Notes: a model not told the origin generated them from the sequence alone. DNA of 58,556 bases from Xanthomonas vasicola (GCF_000772705.2 NZ_JSBW02000023.1:1-58556), one strand, 5' to 3'; shown: positions 8,377-19,208, counted from the first letter of the stretch. Made by a program: numbers and translations.

Positions 8377-9363
8377 TCACCGCGCGCTCTTGCGAATGGC
8401 AAATTCTGCGGCAAGCACGGACACTGCGCCTACGAGAATGGCGTACCACAGCGTCACCAGGCGCGCCGCGACGGCGACTGCAATGGCGTCTGCAGTAAAA
8501 ACTCCGAGCCGATTGAGCATCAATACGATCGCCAATTCGGTCGTGCCAACGCCACCGGGGACGAACGACAGCGCGCCGATCAGCATCGCAAGCGGGTAAA
8601 TACCGAACGCGACAATAGGATCCAGGTGCAAGCCCATGCCGACGCATAGACTCACGAAAACTGCCGATGTCAGTCCCCAGGCGATGACTCCGGCAAGCAT
8701 GCTTTGCCCGAACGCTGGCAGATCCAGGCAGCTACGCAGTTCCAACGCTGCCGCAAGGCAAAAGTGAGCGAGGCGTCGCAGCCAGCGGCCGGGAAGGCGC
8801 GCGGTCAAGCCTACCAAGTTGTCCAACAAGGCTGGCCAAGCGGCCGCACCGAATAGCACACAGACAAATCCCAGCACTAGTGCGGCTAGCGCGCCCAATG
8901 TGGGAAATACCGACGTGGCCAGCAAAGACAGCGACAGGATGACCAGTAGGTCGGATGCGCGCTCGAAGACGAAGACACCCAAGGTGCGCTCAGCCGGAAT
9001 GCCCATCCGCGCGAAGTAGCGGATTCGCATCAGTTCGCCTGCCTTGCCCGGCGTAGCGGTCAGCGCGAAGCCTGCCAAATAGCCAGCCAGGCCAAGTCCT
9101 ACTGGTACGTGATGTCCTTTGCGACCGAGCAGCCATTGCCAGCGCCAGTACCGAAACAGGTAGGTCAGCGAGACTGGCACGATTGCAAGCAGCATCAGGT
9201 GCCAGACGTCACCCAACCGCGAAAACGTTCCGTTCCCGTTGTCCACCCACACCAAGACGGCGACATAACTGGCGCAGAGCAGGACGACAAAGGCGGCCAG
9301 ATAATCCAGACGGTGCCGCAATTTTGCGGCACCGTTGATGACAGGGGGCGAGGGTGAGTCCAT
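8377..9363 (-). CDS. YbhN/AglD-like membrane protein (lysylphosphatidylglycerol synthase TM region family)
   Basis: 328 residues with about eight membrane helices. [11 protein letters not shown], then [20 protein letters not shown], then a late [11 protein letters not shown] motif define the UPF0104/LPG_synthase_TM (flippase-like) family. Members accompany glycan-modification loci and have been proposed to handle lipid-linked substrates, with no agreed activity. The gene lies 45 bases upstream of the HAD-UbiA gene and 15 bases downstream of etfA in the same direction, so it probably opens the glycan part of an etfB-etfA-led transcription unit. A role in moving the polyprenyl-phospho-sugar is possible but unproven, especially as a GtrA protein is also present. 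Confidence 0.8.
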   Translation of the reverse strand: MDSPSPPVINGAAKLRHRLDYLAAFVVLLCASYVAVLVWVDNGNGTFSRLGDVWHLMLLAIVPVSLTYLFRYWRWQWLLGRKGHHVPVGLGLAGYLAGFALTATPGKAGELMRIRYFARMGIPAERTLGVFVFERASDLLVILSLSLLATSVFPTLGALAALVLGFVCVLFGAAAWPALLDNLVGLTARLPGRWLRRLAHFCLAAALELRSCLDLPAFGQSMLAGVIAWGLTSAVFVSLCVGMGLHLDPIVAFGIYPLAMLIGALSFVPGGVGTTELAIVLMLNRLGVFTADAIAVAVAARLVTLWYAILVGAVSVLAAEFAIRKSAR

Positions 9364-9378
9364 TGCAGCAGATGGACC

Positions 9379-10323
9379 TCAGCCCAGCGCAGCCTCCAGC
9401 TCCGGTAGCAGCGTGAACAAATCCCCCACCAATCCAATATCTGCAATCTCAAAGATCGGCGACTCCGGGTCCTTGTTGATCGCTACGATCGTGCCGGCGT
9501 CTTTGATGCCTGTGAGATGCTGGATGGCGCCACTGATGCCGATTGCCATGTACAGCTCAGGGGCGATGATCTTGCCAGTCTGGCCGACCTGCAGTTCGTT
9601 GGGCACGTAACCGGCATCGACCGCAGCGCGCGAGGCACCCACGGCAGCGCCAAGTTTGTCGGCCAGGCTGTAGATGTGCTTGAAGTTTTCCGCCGAGCCG
9701 ACGCCACGGCCGCCGGAGACCACGCGCTTTGCGCTCTGCAGGTCGGGGCGATCGGAGCTGCCCGCGGCCAAGCCGACAAAGCGGGTGTGGGTCGGTAACG
9801 CAGCATCCACAGTGACTGACTCAACCGTCGCGCTGCCACCGCTGACGGCTTCCGGCCACGAGGCGCTGCGCACCGTGGCGACCACGATCTGCTCGGCCGG
9901 CGCCTTGACGGTGATGATGGCGTTGCCGGCGTAGATCGGGCGCTTGAAGGTGTAAGCGTCTTCGACCGACATCAGATCGGAAATCTGATTGACGCCCAGC
10001 AGCGCGGCCACGACCGGCATCAGGTCTTTACCGAAGGTGGTCGAGGGGCCGAACACGTGCGTGTAGCCCTGGCCCGCTAGCTGGGCGATCTGCGGTCCCA
10101 GCACCTGCGCGATGGCGTGCTCGTTGGCAGCGTTGGCCACAGTCAGTACACGGGCGACGCCCGCTAGCTGCGCGGCTTGCGCTGCGACTGCGGCCGGGTC
10201 GGCTGCCAGCACGACCACATCGATGGATTCGGCCGAGATCGCCAGCGCACCGCTCAGCGTCTTGGCGGTGGCCGCATTGAGCTGACCGTTGAGATGTTCG
10301 GCAACAACGAGAACCTTGGCCAT
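9379..10323 (-). CDS. etfA: Electron transfer flavoprotein alpha subunit
   Basis: 314 residues. The C-terminal FAD-binding domain carries [46 protein letters not shown] and [15 protein letters not shown], the classical EtfA signature including the Arg and the SGAIQH flavin-binding motif. With EtfB it accepts electrons from acyl-CoA and other flavin dehydrogenases and passes them to ETF-ubiquinone oxidoreductase, which is encoded at 22044-23693. Start and etfB stop share one base (TAATG), so the subunits are co-translated. In Xanthomonas this gene marks the border of the variable LPS locus. Confidence 0.97.
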   Translation of the reverse strand: MAKVLVVAEHLNGQLNAATAKTLSGALAISAESIDVVVLAADPAAVAAQAAQLAGVARVLTVANAANEHAIAQVLGPQIAQLAGQGYTHVFGPSTTFGKDLMPVVAALLGVNQISDLMSVEDAYTFKRPIYAGNAIITVKAPAEQIVVATVRSASWPEAVSGGSATVESVTVDAALPTHTRFVGLAAGSSDRPDLQSAKRVVSGGRGVGSAENFKHIYSLADKLGAAVGASRAAVDAGYVPNELQVGQTGKIIAPELYMAIGISGAIQHLTGIKDAGTIVAINKDPESPIFEIADIGLVGDLFTLLPELEAALG

Positions 10324-11069
10324 TACAGCAACCCCTTCTGCTTGAGTGCGGCCACCAGCTCGGCGGCGTCCTTGACCATCACGCCGCGGCTGCGCTTGGA
10401 CGGCGCGGCGTAATGGGTGGTGGTCAGGCTGTCATGCGCGTCGACACCCAGATCTGCAAAGGCCAGCGTTTCTAGCGGCTTGCTCTTGGCCTTCATGATG
10501 TCTGGCAGTTTGATGAAACGAGGCTCGTTCAGGCGCAGATCGGTGGTAATCACCGCCGGTAGTTCCACTTCCAACGTTTCCAGGCCAGCATCGACCTCGC
10601 GCGTCACGGTGGCCTTGCCATCGGCAACGACCAGCTTGCCCGCGAAGGTCGCCTGTGGCCGGCCCCACAGTGTGGCGAGCATCTGGCCGGTCTGGTTGGC
10701 GTCGTCATCGATCGCCTGCTTGCCGAGGATCACTAGATCAGGCTGTTCCTTTTCGACCAACTTGAGCAGCGCACGCGCGGCAGTCAGCGGCTGAACAGCC
10801 GCATCGGTGACCACATGGATAGCGCGATTGGCGCCCATGGCCAGGCCGTTGCGCAGGTGCGCGGCCGCATCTGCCGGCGCCAGGGTGGCGACCACCACCT
10901 CGGTGGCGATACCGGCATCGCGCAGGCGCAATGCTTCTTCCAGGGCGATTTCGTCGAACGGGTTGGGCGAAAGCTTGACGCCGTCGGTCACCACGCCGGA
11001 GCCATCCGGCTTGACTTGAATGCGGACGTTGTAGTCCACCACGCGCTTGTAGGCGACGAGGATTTTCAT
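10323..11069 (-). CDS. etfB: Electron transfer flavoprotein beta subunit
   Basis: 248 residues with the EtfB fold: VAYKRVVDYNVRIQVKPDG at the N-terminus, LSPNPFDEIALEEALRLRD, and DLVILGKQAIDDDANQTGQ, a loop involved in AMP binding. The ETF beta signature region is VEVELPAVITTDLRLNEPR. It forms the alpha-beta heterodimer with EtfA and holds structural AMP. It is the first gene of the minus-strand unit and is divergent from rmlB; the 234-base gap 11070-11303 must hold both promoters, but no clear -35/-10 pair stands out. Confidence 0.97.
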   Translation of the reverse strand: MKILVAYKRVVDYNVRIQVKPDGSGVVTDGVKLSPNPFDEIALEEALRLRDAGIATEVVVATLAPADAAAHLRNGLAMGANRAIHVVTDAAVQPLTAARALLKLVEKEQPDLVILGKQAIDDDANQTGQMLATLWGRPQATFAGKLVVADGKATVTREVDAGLETLEVELPAVITTDLRLNEPRFIKLPDIMKAKSKPLETLAFADLGVDAHDSLTTTHYAAPSKRSRGVMVKDAAELVAALKQKGLL

Positions 11070-11303
11070 CGTGTACGAGATCCTTCAGCTATTGCGGGAA
11101 GGCCCGGCCGCGGCGGCAGGCTCGGGAGTGCGGTCATTCTAACCGGGCGCGGCACACCATGCGATGGCGTATGGGGTAGCTGCGGGCGCTCACGCGCCTG
11201 TCCACCGGAGGATCGCGAATGTTCTTAAGGTCTGCGCGGCGTCGACCGTATATCCTGCTGGGTTATTGGGCTGAGCGCAGCGTCCGGCCAGGAGATTGAG
11301 GCA

Positions 11304-12359
11304 GTGGCAACTTGGCTAGTGACCGGCGGTGCCGGCTTCATCGGTGGCAACTTTGTTCTTGAAGCAGTGGCTCGCGGGGTGCGCGTGGTCAATCTCGATG
11401 CGCTGACCTATGCGGGAAACCTGAACACGTTGGCATCCTTGGAGGGTAATCCGGACCACGTTTTCGTCAAGGGCGATATCGGCGATGGCGCTCTGGTCGC
11501 TCGCCTGCTGCAGGAGCACCAGCCCGATGCAGTGCTGAATTTCGCAGCCGAGAGCCATGTAGATCGCTCGATCGAAGGCCCGGGCGCGTTTATTCAAACC
11601 AACGTCGTCGGGACGTTGGCCTTGCTTGAAGCAGTGCGCGACTATTGGAAGGCGCTGCCTGCTGCGCGTAGCGATGCCTTCCGCTTCCTGCACGTGTCCA
11701 CAGACGAGGTCTATGGAACGCTCGGTGAGACCGGAAAGTTCACAGAAACTACGCCTTACGCGCCGAACTCGCCGTATTCGGCGTCCAAGGCGGCCTCGGA
11801 TCATCTGGTGCGTGCGTTCCACCACACCTACGGTCTACCGGTATTGACCACCAATTGTTCGAACAATTACGGTCCTTACCACTTCCCCGAAAAGCTCATT
11901 CCGTTGGTCATCGCCAAAGCGCTGGCCGGCGAGCCACTGCCGGTTTACGGCGATGGCAAGCAGGTGCGCGACTGGCTGTTCGTCAGCGACCACTGCGAGG
12001 CGATTCGTACCGTGCTGGCGAAGGGCAAGGTCGGCGAGACCTACAACGTGGGCGGCAATTCGGAACGCCAGAATATCGAAGTCGTGCAGGCGATCTGCGC
12101 ACTGCTGGATCAGCATCGTCCACGTGACGATGGTAAGCCGCGTGCGAGCCAGATCACCTATGTGACGGATCGCCCGGGTCATGACCGCCGTTACGCGATC
12201 GACGCCTCGAAGCTGAAGAAGGAACTGGGTTGGGAACCTGCCTACACGTTCGAGCAAGGCATCGCGCAGACGGTGGAGTGGTACCTGACCAACCAGGCGT
12301 GGGTACAGGGCGTGCTGGATGGCAGCTACCGGCTGGAACGGATCGGCGCCTCGGCGTAA
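11304..12359 (+). CDS. rmlB: dTDP-glucose 4,6-dehydratase
   Basis: 351 residues. [12 protein letters not shown] is the NAD-binding motif, HVSTDEVYG carries the active-site Asp-Glu pair, and [10 protein letters not shown] has the catalytic YxxxK; all are characteristic of RmlB. It converts dTDP-glucose to dTDP-4-keto-6-deoxyglucose, the second step of dTDP-L-rhamnose synthesis, for O-antigen. It is first in the rmlBACD operon, with rmlA starting 53 bases downstream. The ATG follows an AGGAGATTGAG Shine-Dalgarno region. Confidence 0.97.
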   Translation: MATWLVTGGAGFIGGNFVLEAVARGVRVVNLDALTYAGNLNTLASLEGNPDHVFVKGDIGDGALVARLLQEHQPDAVLNFAAESHVDRSIEGPGAFIQTNVVGTLALLEAVRDYWKALPAARSDAFRFLHVSTDEVYGTLGETGKFTETTPYAPNSPYSASKAASDHLVRAFHHTYGLPVLTTNCSNNYGPYHFPEKLIPLVIAKALAGEPLPVYGDGKQVRDWLFVSDHCEAIRTVLAKGKVGETYNVGGNSERQNIEVVQAICALLDQHRPRDDGKPRASQITYVTDRPGHDRRYAIDASKLKKELGWEPAYTFEQGIAQTVEWYLTNQAWVQGVLDGSYRLERIGASA

Positions 12360-12412
12360 AGCGCCCCCGCAAGAGCTCGCGCAGCTGTGTGGGCCTCACA
12401 AGGAACTATCTC

Positions 12413-13300
12413 ATGACACAACGTAAAGGCATTATTTTGGCTGGTGGCTCGGGTACGCGCCTGTATCCGATCACCAAAGGCGTCAGCAAGCAGCTGTTGC
12501 CGGTGTATGACAAGCCGATGATTTATTACCCGCTTAGCGTCCTGATGCTTGCGGGTATTCGCGATATCTTGATCATCAATACGCCGCATGAGCAGGCGTT
12601 ATTTCAATCCTTGTTGGGCGACGGCTCTCAATGGGGAATTAATATTCAATACGCCGTACAGCCCAGCCCGGACGGGCTTGCGCAGGCGTATTTGATCGGT
12701 CGCGACTTTGTCGATGGCAAGCCAAGTTGCCTGGTTTTGGGCGACAATATTTTTCATGGCCACGGTTTGACCGAGACGCTACGCCGCGCGGATGCGCGTG
12801 AGCACGGAGCAACCGTCTTCGGCTATTGGGTCAACGATCCTGAGCGCTATGGCGTGGCCGAATTCGATCAGCAAGGCAAAGTCATCGATATCGCCGAAAA
12901 GCCGGAGAAGCCTCGTTCCAATTATGCAGTCACCGGTCTGTATTTCTACGATGGAAAAGCCAGCGAGTATGCTGCTGCCTTGAAACCCTCGCCGCGTGGA
13001 GAGCTGGAGATTACCGATCTCAATCGCTGCTATCTCGATGCAGGCGACCTGCATCTTGAGCCGCTGGGGCGAGGGTATGCATGGCTGGATACCGGCACGC
13101 ACCAATCGCTGCACGAAGCGGCCAACTTCATCGAGACCATCCAGATGCGTCAGGGCCTGCAGGTGTGCTGCCCCGAAGAAATTGCATTCGGTCAGGGCTG
13201 GATCGATGCGGAGCAATTGGAGCGCCTTGCCGCTCCGTTGCTGAAAAACGACTATGGCAAATATTTGCACGAATTGGCTGTGCGAGGAGTAGTACCGTGA
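12413..13300 (+). CDS. rmlA: Glucose-1-phosphate thymidylyltransferase
   Basis: 295 residues. The nucleotidyltransferase signature [11 protein letters not shown] followed by [17 protein letters not shown] is at residues 10-40, and a GDNIFHG segment binds metal and substrate. Length and motifs match RmlA (G1P-TT short form). It makes dTDP-glucose from dTTP and glucose-1-phosphate, the latter supplied by XanA's phosphoglucomutase activity. The chosen ATG follows AAGGAACTATCTC; upstream in-frame codons run into rmlB. The last 4 bases overlap the GTG start of rmlC. GC content is somewhat lower than in rmlB. Confidence 0.97.
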   Translation: MTQRKGIILAGGSGTRLYPITKGVSKQLLPVYDKPMIYYPLSVLMLAGIRDILIINTPHEQALFQSLLGDGSQWGINIQYAVQPSPDGLAQAYLIGRDFVDGKPSCLVLGDNIFHGHGLTETLRRADAREHGATVFGYWVNDPERYGVAEFDQQGKVIDIAEKPEKPRSNYAVTGLYFYDGKASEYAAALKPSPRGELEITDLNRCYLDAGDLHLEPLGRGYAWLDTGTHQSLHEAANFIETIQMRQGLQVCCPEEIAFGQGWIDAEQLERLAAPLLKNDYGKYLHELAVRGVVP

Positions 13301-13854
13301 AAATCGTCGAAACGCGTTTACCAGGTTGTGTCGTCATCGAGCCGGCAGTGTTCGGCGATGAGCGCGGATATTTCTTTGAAACGTGGAATGCCGAGCGCTT
13401 CGGGCAACATAGCCTGCCGACGCAGTTCGTGCAGAGCAATGTCTCCACGTCGGCCAAAGGCGTGCTGCGTGGTTTGCATTACCAGTGGCCGCGTCCTCAG
13501 GGCAAGCTGGTCAGCGTGCTGGAAGGTGAGGTCTACGATGTGGCGGTCGATGTCCGCCATGGCTCGCCCAACTTCGGGCAGTGGGCAGCGGTGGTGCTAA
13601 GTGCAGAAAATAAAAAGCAGTTCTGGATTCCAGAAGGGTTTGCCCACGGCTTTGCAGTGCTGTCGGAGCGAGCAGTGTTCAGCTACCTATGCACCGATGT
13701 CTACGTGAAAGAGGCCGATGCCGGCGTGCGCTGGGATGATGCGGCGATTGGTATCGATTGGCCGATCAGCGATCCGTTGCTTTCTGCAAAGGACGCCGCT
13801 GCGCCGTTCCTGGCCGATGTGCCCGCTGAGCGCTTGCCGGTGTATACGCCGTGA
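13297..13854 (+). CDS. rmlC: dTDP-4-dehydrorhamnose 3,5-epimerase
   Basis: 185 residues of the RmlC cupin family. [28 protein letters not shown] (containing the catalytic His) and [14 protein letters not shown] (second active-site region) are all present. It epimerises C3 and C5 of dTDP-4-keto-6-deoxyglucose. Translation begins at GTG 13297 inside the rmlA stop (GTGA overlap) behind a GAGGAG ribosome site, and its own stop overlaps the GTG of rmlD in the same way. This tight coupling suggests stoichiometric synthesis of the rhamnose enzymes. Confidence 0.96.
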   Translation: MKIVETRLPGCVVIEPAVFGDERGYFFETWNAERFGQHSLPTQFVQSNVSTSAKGVLRGLHYQWPRPQGKLVSVLEGEVYDVAVDVRHGSPNFGQWAAVVLSAENKKQFWIPEGFAHGFAVLSERAVFSYLCTDVYVKEADAGVRWDDAAIGIDWPISDPLLSAKDAAAPFLADVPAERLPVYTP

Positions 13855-14759
13855 CCACGCTGGTTCTTGGTGCAAATGGGCAGGTGGGTACGGAATTGCT
13901 ACGTGCGCTGGCAGTCGATGGCCCAGTTCAGGCCACTACCCGTAGTGGTCAGTTGCCTGACGGCAGTACGTGCGAAACAGCAGACTTCGATGCACCTGCG
14001 ACGCTGAGCGCCTTGCTGGATAGGATCAGACCATCGCGCGTAGTCAATGCCGCCGCTTACACGGCGGTGGATGGTGCCGAGCAGGATCGCGAAAGTGCGG
14101 TCCGTGCCAATGCGACGGCGCCCGGCGTCATCGCAGCCTGGTGCGCGTCCAATCGTGTGCCGCTTGTGCATTACTCCACCGATTACGTTTTCGACGGCCA
14201 GGGTACAGCGCCATATCGTGAGGACGCACACACCTCGCCACTCGGCGTGTACGGCGAAACCAAGCTTGCTGGCGAGCAGGCCATTCGTGCCTCCGGCGCG
14301 CAGCATCTGATCCTGCGCACTGCTTGGGTGTATGCCTCGCATGGCGCGAACTTCCTGCGCACGATGTTGCGGGTGGGTGCCGAGCGCGACGAGCTGCGTG
14401 TGGTGGCCGATCAGATGGGAACACCGACACCAGCTGCTTTGATCGCGGATGTCACTGCGCAGTTGCTGCGTCAGCGCACACCCGACACATCCGGTACCTG
14501 GCATCTCACCGCAGCTGGCCAGACCAGCTGGCATGGCTTTGCCGAGGCCATCTTCGAAGAAGCGGTCAGTGCCGGTCTGCTCGAGCGTGCACCGCGTGTG
14601 GTGCCGATCACGACGGCCGACTACCCGACACCGGCCAAGCGTCCTGCGTATTCGCGGTTGTCCATCGATAAATTGCAGGGCGACTTCGGCATCGAATTGC
14701 CCGAGTGGCGCATTGGCCTGCAGCGTGTGATTGCCGAGTTGTCTGCGGCGAAGAAGTAG
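13851..14759 (+). CDS. rmlD: dTDP-4-dehydrorhamnose reductase
   Basis: 302 residues. GANGQVGTEL is the NADPH-binding glycine motif; NAAAYTAVDGAEQD, HYSTDYVFDG and YGETKLAGE (YxxxK) are diagnostic of RmlD. It reduces the 4-keto group to give dTDP-L-rhamnose, the rhamnosyl donor for Xanthomonas O-antigen. It starts at GTG 13851, overlapping rmlC by 4 bases, and is the last gene of the operon. A perfect palindrome just downstream ends transcription between it and the convergent xanB. Confidence 0.96.
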   Translation: MTTLVLGANGQVGTELLRALAVDGPVQATTRSGQLPDGSTCETADFDAPATLSALLDRIRPSRVVNAAAYTAVDGAEQDRESAVRANATAPGVIAAWCASNRVPLVHYSTDYVFDGQGTAPYREDAHTSPLGVYGETKLAGEQAIRASGAQHLILRTAWVYASHGANFLRTMLRVGAERDELRVVADQMGTPTPAALIADVTAQLLRQRTPDTSGTWHLTAAGQTSWHGFAEAIFEEAVSAGLLERAPRVVPITTADYPTPAKRPAYSRLSIDKLQGDFGIELPEWRIGLQRVIAELSAAKK

Positions 14760-14815
14760 TCCGATAGCAAGTCGAAGACGGGCGGCATTCACGCCTAATG
14801 CCCACCCTCCGAAAG

Positions 14816-14845
14816 GCAAACAGCCGGGAATTCCCGGCTGTTTGC
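14816..14845. terminator. Palindromic terminator between rmlD and xanB
   Basis: A perfect 30-base inverted repeat with 15-base arms and no spacer (left arm GCAAACAGCCGGGAA). It lies between the convergent rmlD and xanB genes. The outer AAA/TTT of the arms gives a short U-tract on either strand, so it probably acts in both directions. Confidence 0.8.
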
Positions 14846-14876
14846 TTATACGGCGCAACCTTTTACAAACGACCGA

Positions 14877-16280
14877 TCACGCCCGGCCGTAGGTGTCTTC
14901 AAAGCGCACGATATCGTCTTCGCCCAGATAGCTGCCGGACTGTACTTCAATCAATTCCAGCGGCAACTTGCCCGGATTGCGCAGGCGATGGGTGACGCCC
15001 AGCGGGATGTAGGTACTCTGGTTTTCGGTCAGCAGCAGCACTTCTTCACCGCGCGTCACTTCGGCAGTGCCACTCACCACGATCCAGTGCTCGGCACGGT
15101 GGTGATGCATCTGCAGGCTCAGCACTGCACCGGGTTTGACGGTGATGCGCTTGACCTGATGACGCTGGCCCATGTCGATGGAATCGTAAGCACCCCAAGG
15201 ACGATAGACCTTGCGGTGCCAGGTTGCCTCGGAACGGCCGGCCGTCTTGATCTGGCTGACCACGTCCTTGACCTCCTGGATGCGGTCGCGGTGACCGACC
15301 AGTACGGCATCCGGCGTCTCGACGACCACCACATCCTCCAGCCCGACCATTGCGATCAGGCGCGAACCGTACGCATAGGTGTTCTGGCAATCCAGCTGGA
15401 TCACATCGCCATGATGCGCGTTGCCTTGCGCATCCTGCGTGGAGACATCCAGCAGCGAGGACCACGAACCGACATCGTTCCAGCCGGCATCCAATGGCAC
15501 CACAACCGCGTCGGCGGTCTTTTCCATCACCGCATAGTCAATCGAATCCGACGGGCTGGCAGCGAAAGCGTCCTTGTCCAGACGGGTGAAATCAGCATCG
15601 CGCTTGCCACCTTCCCACGCCTTCTGACACGCATCGGCGATGGCAGGATGAAACTTGCGCAATTCTTCCAGGTAACGCGACGCGCGGAACAGGAACATGC
15701 CGCTGTTCCAGTAGTACTCGCCGCTTGCCAGGTAGCCTTGCGCAGTCGCCAGATCGGGCTTCTCGACGAAGCGCTCGACCGCGCTCACACCAGTGCCAGC
15801 ACCGGCCTTGATGTAGCCGTAGCCGGTTTCAGGTGCAGTCGGCTTGATGCCGAAGGTGACCAGTTTGCCCTGTGCGGCCGCTTCGGCCGCAACCTTCACC
15901 GCTGCCTGGAATGCCGCCTCGTTACCGATGACATGATCCGAAGGCAGCACCAGTAGCAACGGGTCGGCACCGTCGCGGGTCGCTTCGAGTGCGGCAACCG
16001 CAATCGCCGGGGCCGTATTACGTCCCTTCGGCTCCAACAAGATCGCCGATGGCTTCACGCCCAACTGCTGCAACTGCTCAGCCGCCATGAAGCGGTGTTC
16101 TTCATTGGCAACCACGATGGGGGCGTGGCCTGCAACAGGAGCTGCACGTAGCCAGGTGGACTGCAGCATGCTCTTGTCGCCGACCAGCGGCAGGAACTGC
16201 TTCGGATAGGACTCGCGCGACAGCGGCCATAGGCGCGTGCCGGAGCCGCCGGACAAAATAATGGGTAGGACGTCGCTCAT
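14877..16280 (-). CDS. xanB: Bifunctional mannose-1-phosphate guanylyltransferase / mannose-6-phosphate isomerase
   Basis: 467 residues. The N-terminal GMP domain (residues 1-290) has [20 protein letters not shown] and FVEKPD. The C-terminal cupin-like PMI domain (about 310-460) has [10 protein letters not shown], then [21 protein letters not shown], with metal-binding histidines. This is the type II PMI (XanB/AlgA/ManC) architecture. It provides mannose-6-phosphate and GDP-mannose for xanthan and LPS. The start at 16280 (MSDVLPII) is chosen over 16325, which has no family support. It lies 45 bases downstream of xanA, with which it forms the known xanAB pair. Confidence 0.97.
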   Translation of the reverse strand: MSDVLPIILSGGSGTRLWPLSRESYPKQFLPLVGDKSMLQSTWLRAAPVAGHAPIVVANEEHRFMAAEQLQQLGVKPSAILLEPKGRNTAPAIAVAALEATRDGADPLLLVLPSDHVIGNEAAFQAAVKVAAEAAAQGKLVTFGIKPTAPETGYGYIKAGAGTGVSAVERFVEKPDLATAQGYLASGEYYWNSGMFLFRASRYLEELRKFHPAIADACQKAWEGGKRDADFTRLDKDAFAASPSDSIDYAVMEKTADAVVVPLDAGWNDVGSWSSLLDVSTQDAQGNAHHGDVIQLDCQNTYAYGSRLIAMVGLEDVVVVETPDAVLVGHRDRIQEVKDVVSQIKTAGRSEATWHRKVYRPWGAYDSIDMGQRHQVKRITVKPGAVLSLQMHHHRAEHWIVVSGTAEVTRGEEVLLLTENQSTYIPLGVTHRLRNPGKLPLELIEVQSGSYLGEDDIVRFEDTYGRA

Positions 16281-16325
16281 GGGCGGGGGAAACTCCAAAG
16301 TGCGTCTAGATGGGAGAGGGGTCAA

Positions 16326-17672
16326 TCAGCCGCGCAGCAGATTGGAAATTTCCTGCGTGCGGCTTTCCAGCAGTGCGGCATCGCCGCGCGTTTCCACGTT
16401 CAGACGCAGCAGCGGCTCGGTGTTGGAGCTGCGCAGGTTGAAACGCCATTCGCCAAAATCGGCGCTGATGCCATCGGTGTAGTCGAGCTCCGGCGACAGC
16501 GACGCGTAATGATCCATCACGCGGGCGACCGAGGCCTTGGCATCGGCCACCTTGAAGTTGATCTCGCCGCTGCAGGGAAATTTCTGCATGCGCGCTTCGA
16601 CCAGATCGGCCAGCGAGCGGCCCGACTGCGACACCAGCTCTGCGATCAGCAACCACGGAATCATGCCGGAGTCGGCGTAGGCGAACTCACGGAAATAGTG
16701 GTGCGCGCTCATTTCGCCGCCATAGACGGCATTTTCGCTGCGCATTTTTTCCTTGATGAAGGCATGGCCGCTCTTGCACAGCACCGGAATACCGCCGGCT
16801 TCTTCAACCTGCTCAACCGTGTTCCAGGTCAGGCGCGGGTCGTGCACGACCTTGCCGCCCGGCTGCTTGGCCAGGATGGCTTGCGCGAGCAGGCCGACCA
16901 GGTAATAGCCTTCGATGAAGCGGCCGGTGTGATCGAAGAAGAAGCAGCGATCGAAGTCGCCGTCCCACGCGATGCCGAAATCGGCGCCGTGGTCCTTCAC
17001 TGCCTTGGCCGTGGCGTCACGGTTTTCCGGCAGCAGCGGATTGGGGATGCCGTTGGGGAAGTTGCCATCGGGCTCATGGAACACGCGCACGAATTCGAAC
17101 GGCAGATGCGGCGCGAGCAGATCGACGATCAGCCCGGCGCCGCCGTTGCCGGCGTTGACCACCAGCTTGAGCGGCTTGAGCGTGCTGCGGTCCACGTAGC
17201 TGAGCAGGTGCTCCAGGTAAGCAGTCTTGTCGGTGCGGCTCTGCTCACCCGCGGTAGGTTCGCCCGGCGCAGCGGTATCGGCCGCGACCGTGTCGCGAAT
17301 GGCAAACAGGCCGGTGTCCGAGCTGATCGGCCGCGCTTGCTCGCGGACCAGCTTCATACCGTTGTAGTCCATCGGGTTGTGACTGGCGGTAACCATCACC
17401 CCGCCGGCGGCCTTGAGGTAATCGGTCTGGAAATAGACCTCCTCGGTGCCGCACAGGCCGATATCGATCACTTCACGGCCGCTGGCGCGCAGACCGGCCG
17501 AGAGCGCTTCCTGCAACGCCGGGCTCGCCAGGCGCACATCGTGGCCCAGGACCACGGGCCCCTGATCCAGCTGCGCCGCCAGCGCCACACCGATGCGGCG
17601 GGCCAAGTCCTCGTTGAGTTCATCCGGCACACGGCCGCGAATGTCGTAGGCCTTGAAGGCGGGTAGCGTCAT
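16326..17672 (-). CDS. xanA: Phosphomannomutase / phosphoglucomutase
   Basis: 448 residues with the alpha-D-phosphohexomutase layout: FKAYDIRGRVPDELN at the N-terminus, the phosphoserine loop VMVTASHNPMDYNG (active-site Ser near residue 97), metal-binding IAWDGDFDRCFFFD, sugar-recognition GGEMSAHHYF and C-terminal phosphate-binding RSSNTEPLLRLNVE. It interconverts hexose-6- and hexose-1-phosphates of glucose and mannose, feeding both RmlA and XanB. The ATG at 17672 is preferred over the TTG at 17678. It is the first gene of the xanA-xanB unit. Confidence 0.97.
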   Translation of the reverse strand: MTLPAFKAYDIRGRVPDELNEDLARRIGVALAAQLDQGPVVLGHDVRLASPALQEALSAGLRASGREVIDIGLCGTEEVYFQTDYLKAAGGVMVTASHNPMDYNGMKLVREQARPISSDTGLFAIRDTVAADTAAPGEPTAGEQSRTDKTAYLEHLLSYVDRSTLKPLKLVVNAGNGGAGLIVDLLAPHLPFEFVRVFHEPDGNFPNGIPNPLLPENRDATAKAVKDHGADFGIAWDGDFDRCFFFDHTGRFIEGYYLVGLLAQAILAKQPGGKVVHDPRLTWNTVEQVEEAGGIPVLCKSGHAFIKEKMRSENAVYGGEMSAHHYFREFAYADSGMIPWLLIAELVSQSGRSLADLVEARMQKFPCSGEINFKVADAKASVARVMDHYASLSPELDYTDGISADFGEWRFNLRSSNTEPLLRLNVETRGDAALLESRTQEISNLLRG

Positions 17673-17805
17673 GGACAAATCCTGAAGTGGGGGACAGCCG
17701 AGTTTAGCGGCTGGGCCGTGTCTTGGGTGTGGCGGAATTGCGACCGGGGACAGGGAACAGTCAGCGGATAGAATGGGCGCTTCACATCAGCGGGTGAGGG
17801 CGGTG

Positions 17806-18537
17806 ATGCGCAATGAAGTGAGCGATGGGGCAAGCGGCAAACGCTATGCCGATGCCAAAGCAGCGCTGGATGGGGTGCTGGCCGATGGTCAAACCCTGGC
17901 AGTGGGCGGCTTTGGGTTGTGTGGCATTCCGGAGGCATTGATTGCAGCCGTGCGCGACAGTGGGATCGGCGGTTTGACCGTGATCTCCAACAACGCTGGC
18001 GTCGACGGTTTCGGGCTTGGTCAATTATTGGCCACCCGGCAGATCCGCAAGATGATTTCGTCCTATGTGGGCGAAAACAAGGAGTTCGAGCGCCAATACC
18101 TGGCCGGCGAACTTGAGCTGGAGTTCAATCCGCAAGGCACCCTGGCCGAGCGTTTACGTGCGGCTGGGGCGGGCATTCCTGCGTTTTACACGGCCACTGG
18201 CTACGGCACGATTGTGGCCGAGGGCAAGGAAACGCGCGAATTCGACGGCAAGCACTATGTGCTGGAAACTGCGTTGCACGCCGATGTGGCGCTGGTCAAG
18301 GCATGGCGCGCCGATACCGCGGGCAATCTGGTGTTTCGCAAGACGGCGCGCAATTTCAATCCGGCCTGCGCCATGGCCGGGCGCGTGTGCATTGCCGAGG
18401 TGGAGGAAATCGTGGAGCTGGGCGTGATCGACCCGGATCAGGTGCATCTGCCCGGTATTTACGTGGACCGCCTGGTGCTCAACGCCTCGCCGGAAAAGCG
18501 CATCGAACAGCGCACCGTGCGCGAAGGACAGCAGTAA
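17806..18537 (+). CDS. lpsJ: 3-oxoacid CoA-transferase subunit A
   Basis: 243 residues. [26 protein letters not shown] and [33 protein letters not shown] segments are the CoA-transferase family I alpha-subunit signatures (succinyl-CoA:3-ketoacid type). With the next gene it forms the heterodimer that moves CoA between succinyl-CoA and acetoacetate. In Xanthomonas the pair is named lpsJ-lpsI for its position beside the LPS sugar genes, not for a proven LPS role. Start at 17806 behind GAGGGCGGTG; the longer start at 17773 is possible. The stop shares one base with the start of subunit B. Confidence 0.92.
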   Translation: MRNEVSDGASGKRYADAKAALDGVLADGQTLAVGGFGLCGIPEALIAAVRDSGIGGLTVISNNAGVDGFGLGQLLATRQIRKMISSYVGENKEFERQYLAGELELEFNPQGTLAERLRAAGAGIPAFYTATGYGTIVAEGKETREFDGKHYVLETALHADVALVKAWRADTAGNLVFRKTARNFNPACAMAGRVCIAEVEEIVELGVIDPDQVHLPGIYVDRLVLNASPEKRIEQRTVREGQQ

Positions 18538-19175
18538 TGGCCTGGACCAGAGACCAGATGGCCGCACGCGCGGCACGCGAACTGACCGATGGCGCTTGTG
18601 TCAACCTGGGCATCGGCTTGCCGACGCTGGTAGCCAATCACATCCCCGACGGTGTGGATGTGTGGCTGCAATCGGAGAACGGCCTGCTCGGCATTGGCCC
18701 GTTTCCTACCGAAGACGAGGTGGACGCAGACCTGATCAACGCAGGCAAACAGACCGTAACCGCGCGTGCGGGTGCCAGTTATTTCGGTAGCCACGATTCG
18801 TTCGCGATGATCCGTGGCGGGCATATCGACCTGGCCATTCTCGGCGCAATGCAGGTCACCGAGCGCGGTGACCTGGCCAACTGGATGGTGCCCGGCAAGA
18901 TGGTCAAGGGCATGGGTGGCGCAATGGACCTGGTGGCCGGCGTCAAGCGCGTGGTAGTGCTGATGGAACACGTCGCCAAAGACGGCAGCCACAAGATCCT
19001 GCGCGAATGCGACCTGCCACTGACCGGCGTCGGCGTGGTGGATCGCATCATTACCGACCTGGCGGTGTTCGATGTCACTGCAGATGGGTTGGTGCTGGTC
19101 GAGGCTGCAGAAGGTGTGGCGCTGGAAGAGTTGCGCCAGAAGACCGGTGTGGAGATCTTGACGTCTCAGCCGTGA
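18537..19175 (+). CDS. lpsI: 3-oxoacid CoA-transferase subunit B
   Basis: 212 residues. It begins at an ATG that overlaps the subunit A stop (TAATG). [19 protein letters not shown] and [14 protein letters not shown] contain the family I beta-subunit signature; the glutamate of SENG is the catalytic residue that forms the glutamyl-CoA thioester. [15 protein letters not shown] and [16 protein letters not shown] complete the conserved C-terminal half. It works with subunit A in ketone-body or acetoacetate metabolism. Confidence 0.93.
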   Translation: MAWTRDQMAARAARELTDGACVNLGIGLPTLVANHIPDGVDVWLQSENGLLGIGPFPTEDEVDADLINAGKQTVTARAGASYFGSHDSFAMIRGGHIDLAILGAMQVTERGDLANWMVPGKMVKGMGGAMDLVAGVKRVVVLMEHVAKDGSHKILRECDLPLTGVGVVDRIITDLAVFDVTADGLVLVEAAEGVALEELRQKTGVEILTSQP

Positions 19176-19180
19176 GGAGA

Positions 19181-19208
19181 AGCCGGATGGCCGTTGGGTC
19201 ATCCGGCT
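19181..19208. terminator. Hairpin between convergent lpsI and the RgpF-like gene
   Basis: Nine-base arms AGCCGGATG and CATCCGGCT with a 10-base loop follow the lpsI stop by 5 bases and overlap the stop of the convergent gene. There is no strong T-run, so termination efficiency is uncertain. Confidence 0.5.

Noticed and set aside
14988..15956. A 322-residue plus-strand frame opposite xanB
   Set aside because: Antisense to xanB; no motif.
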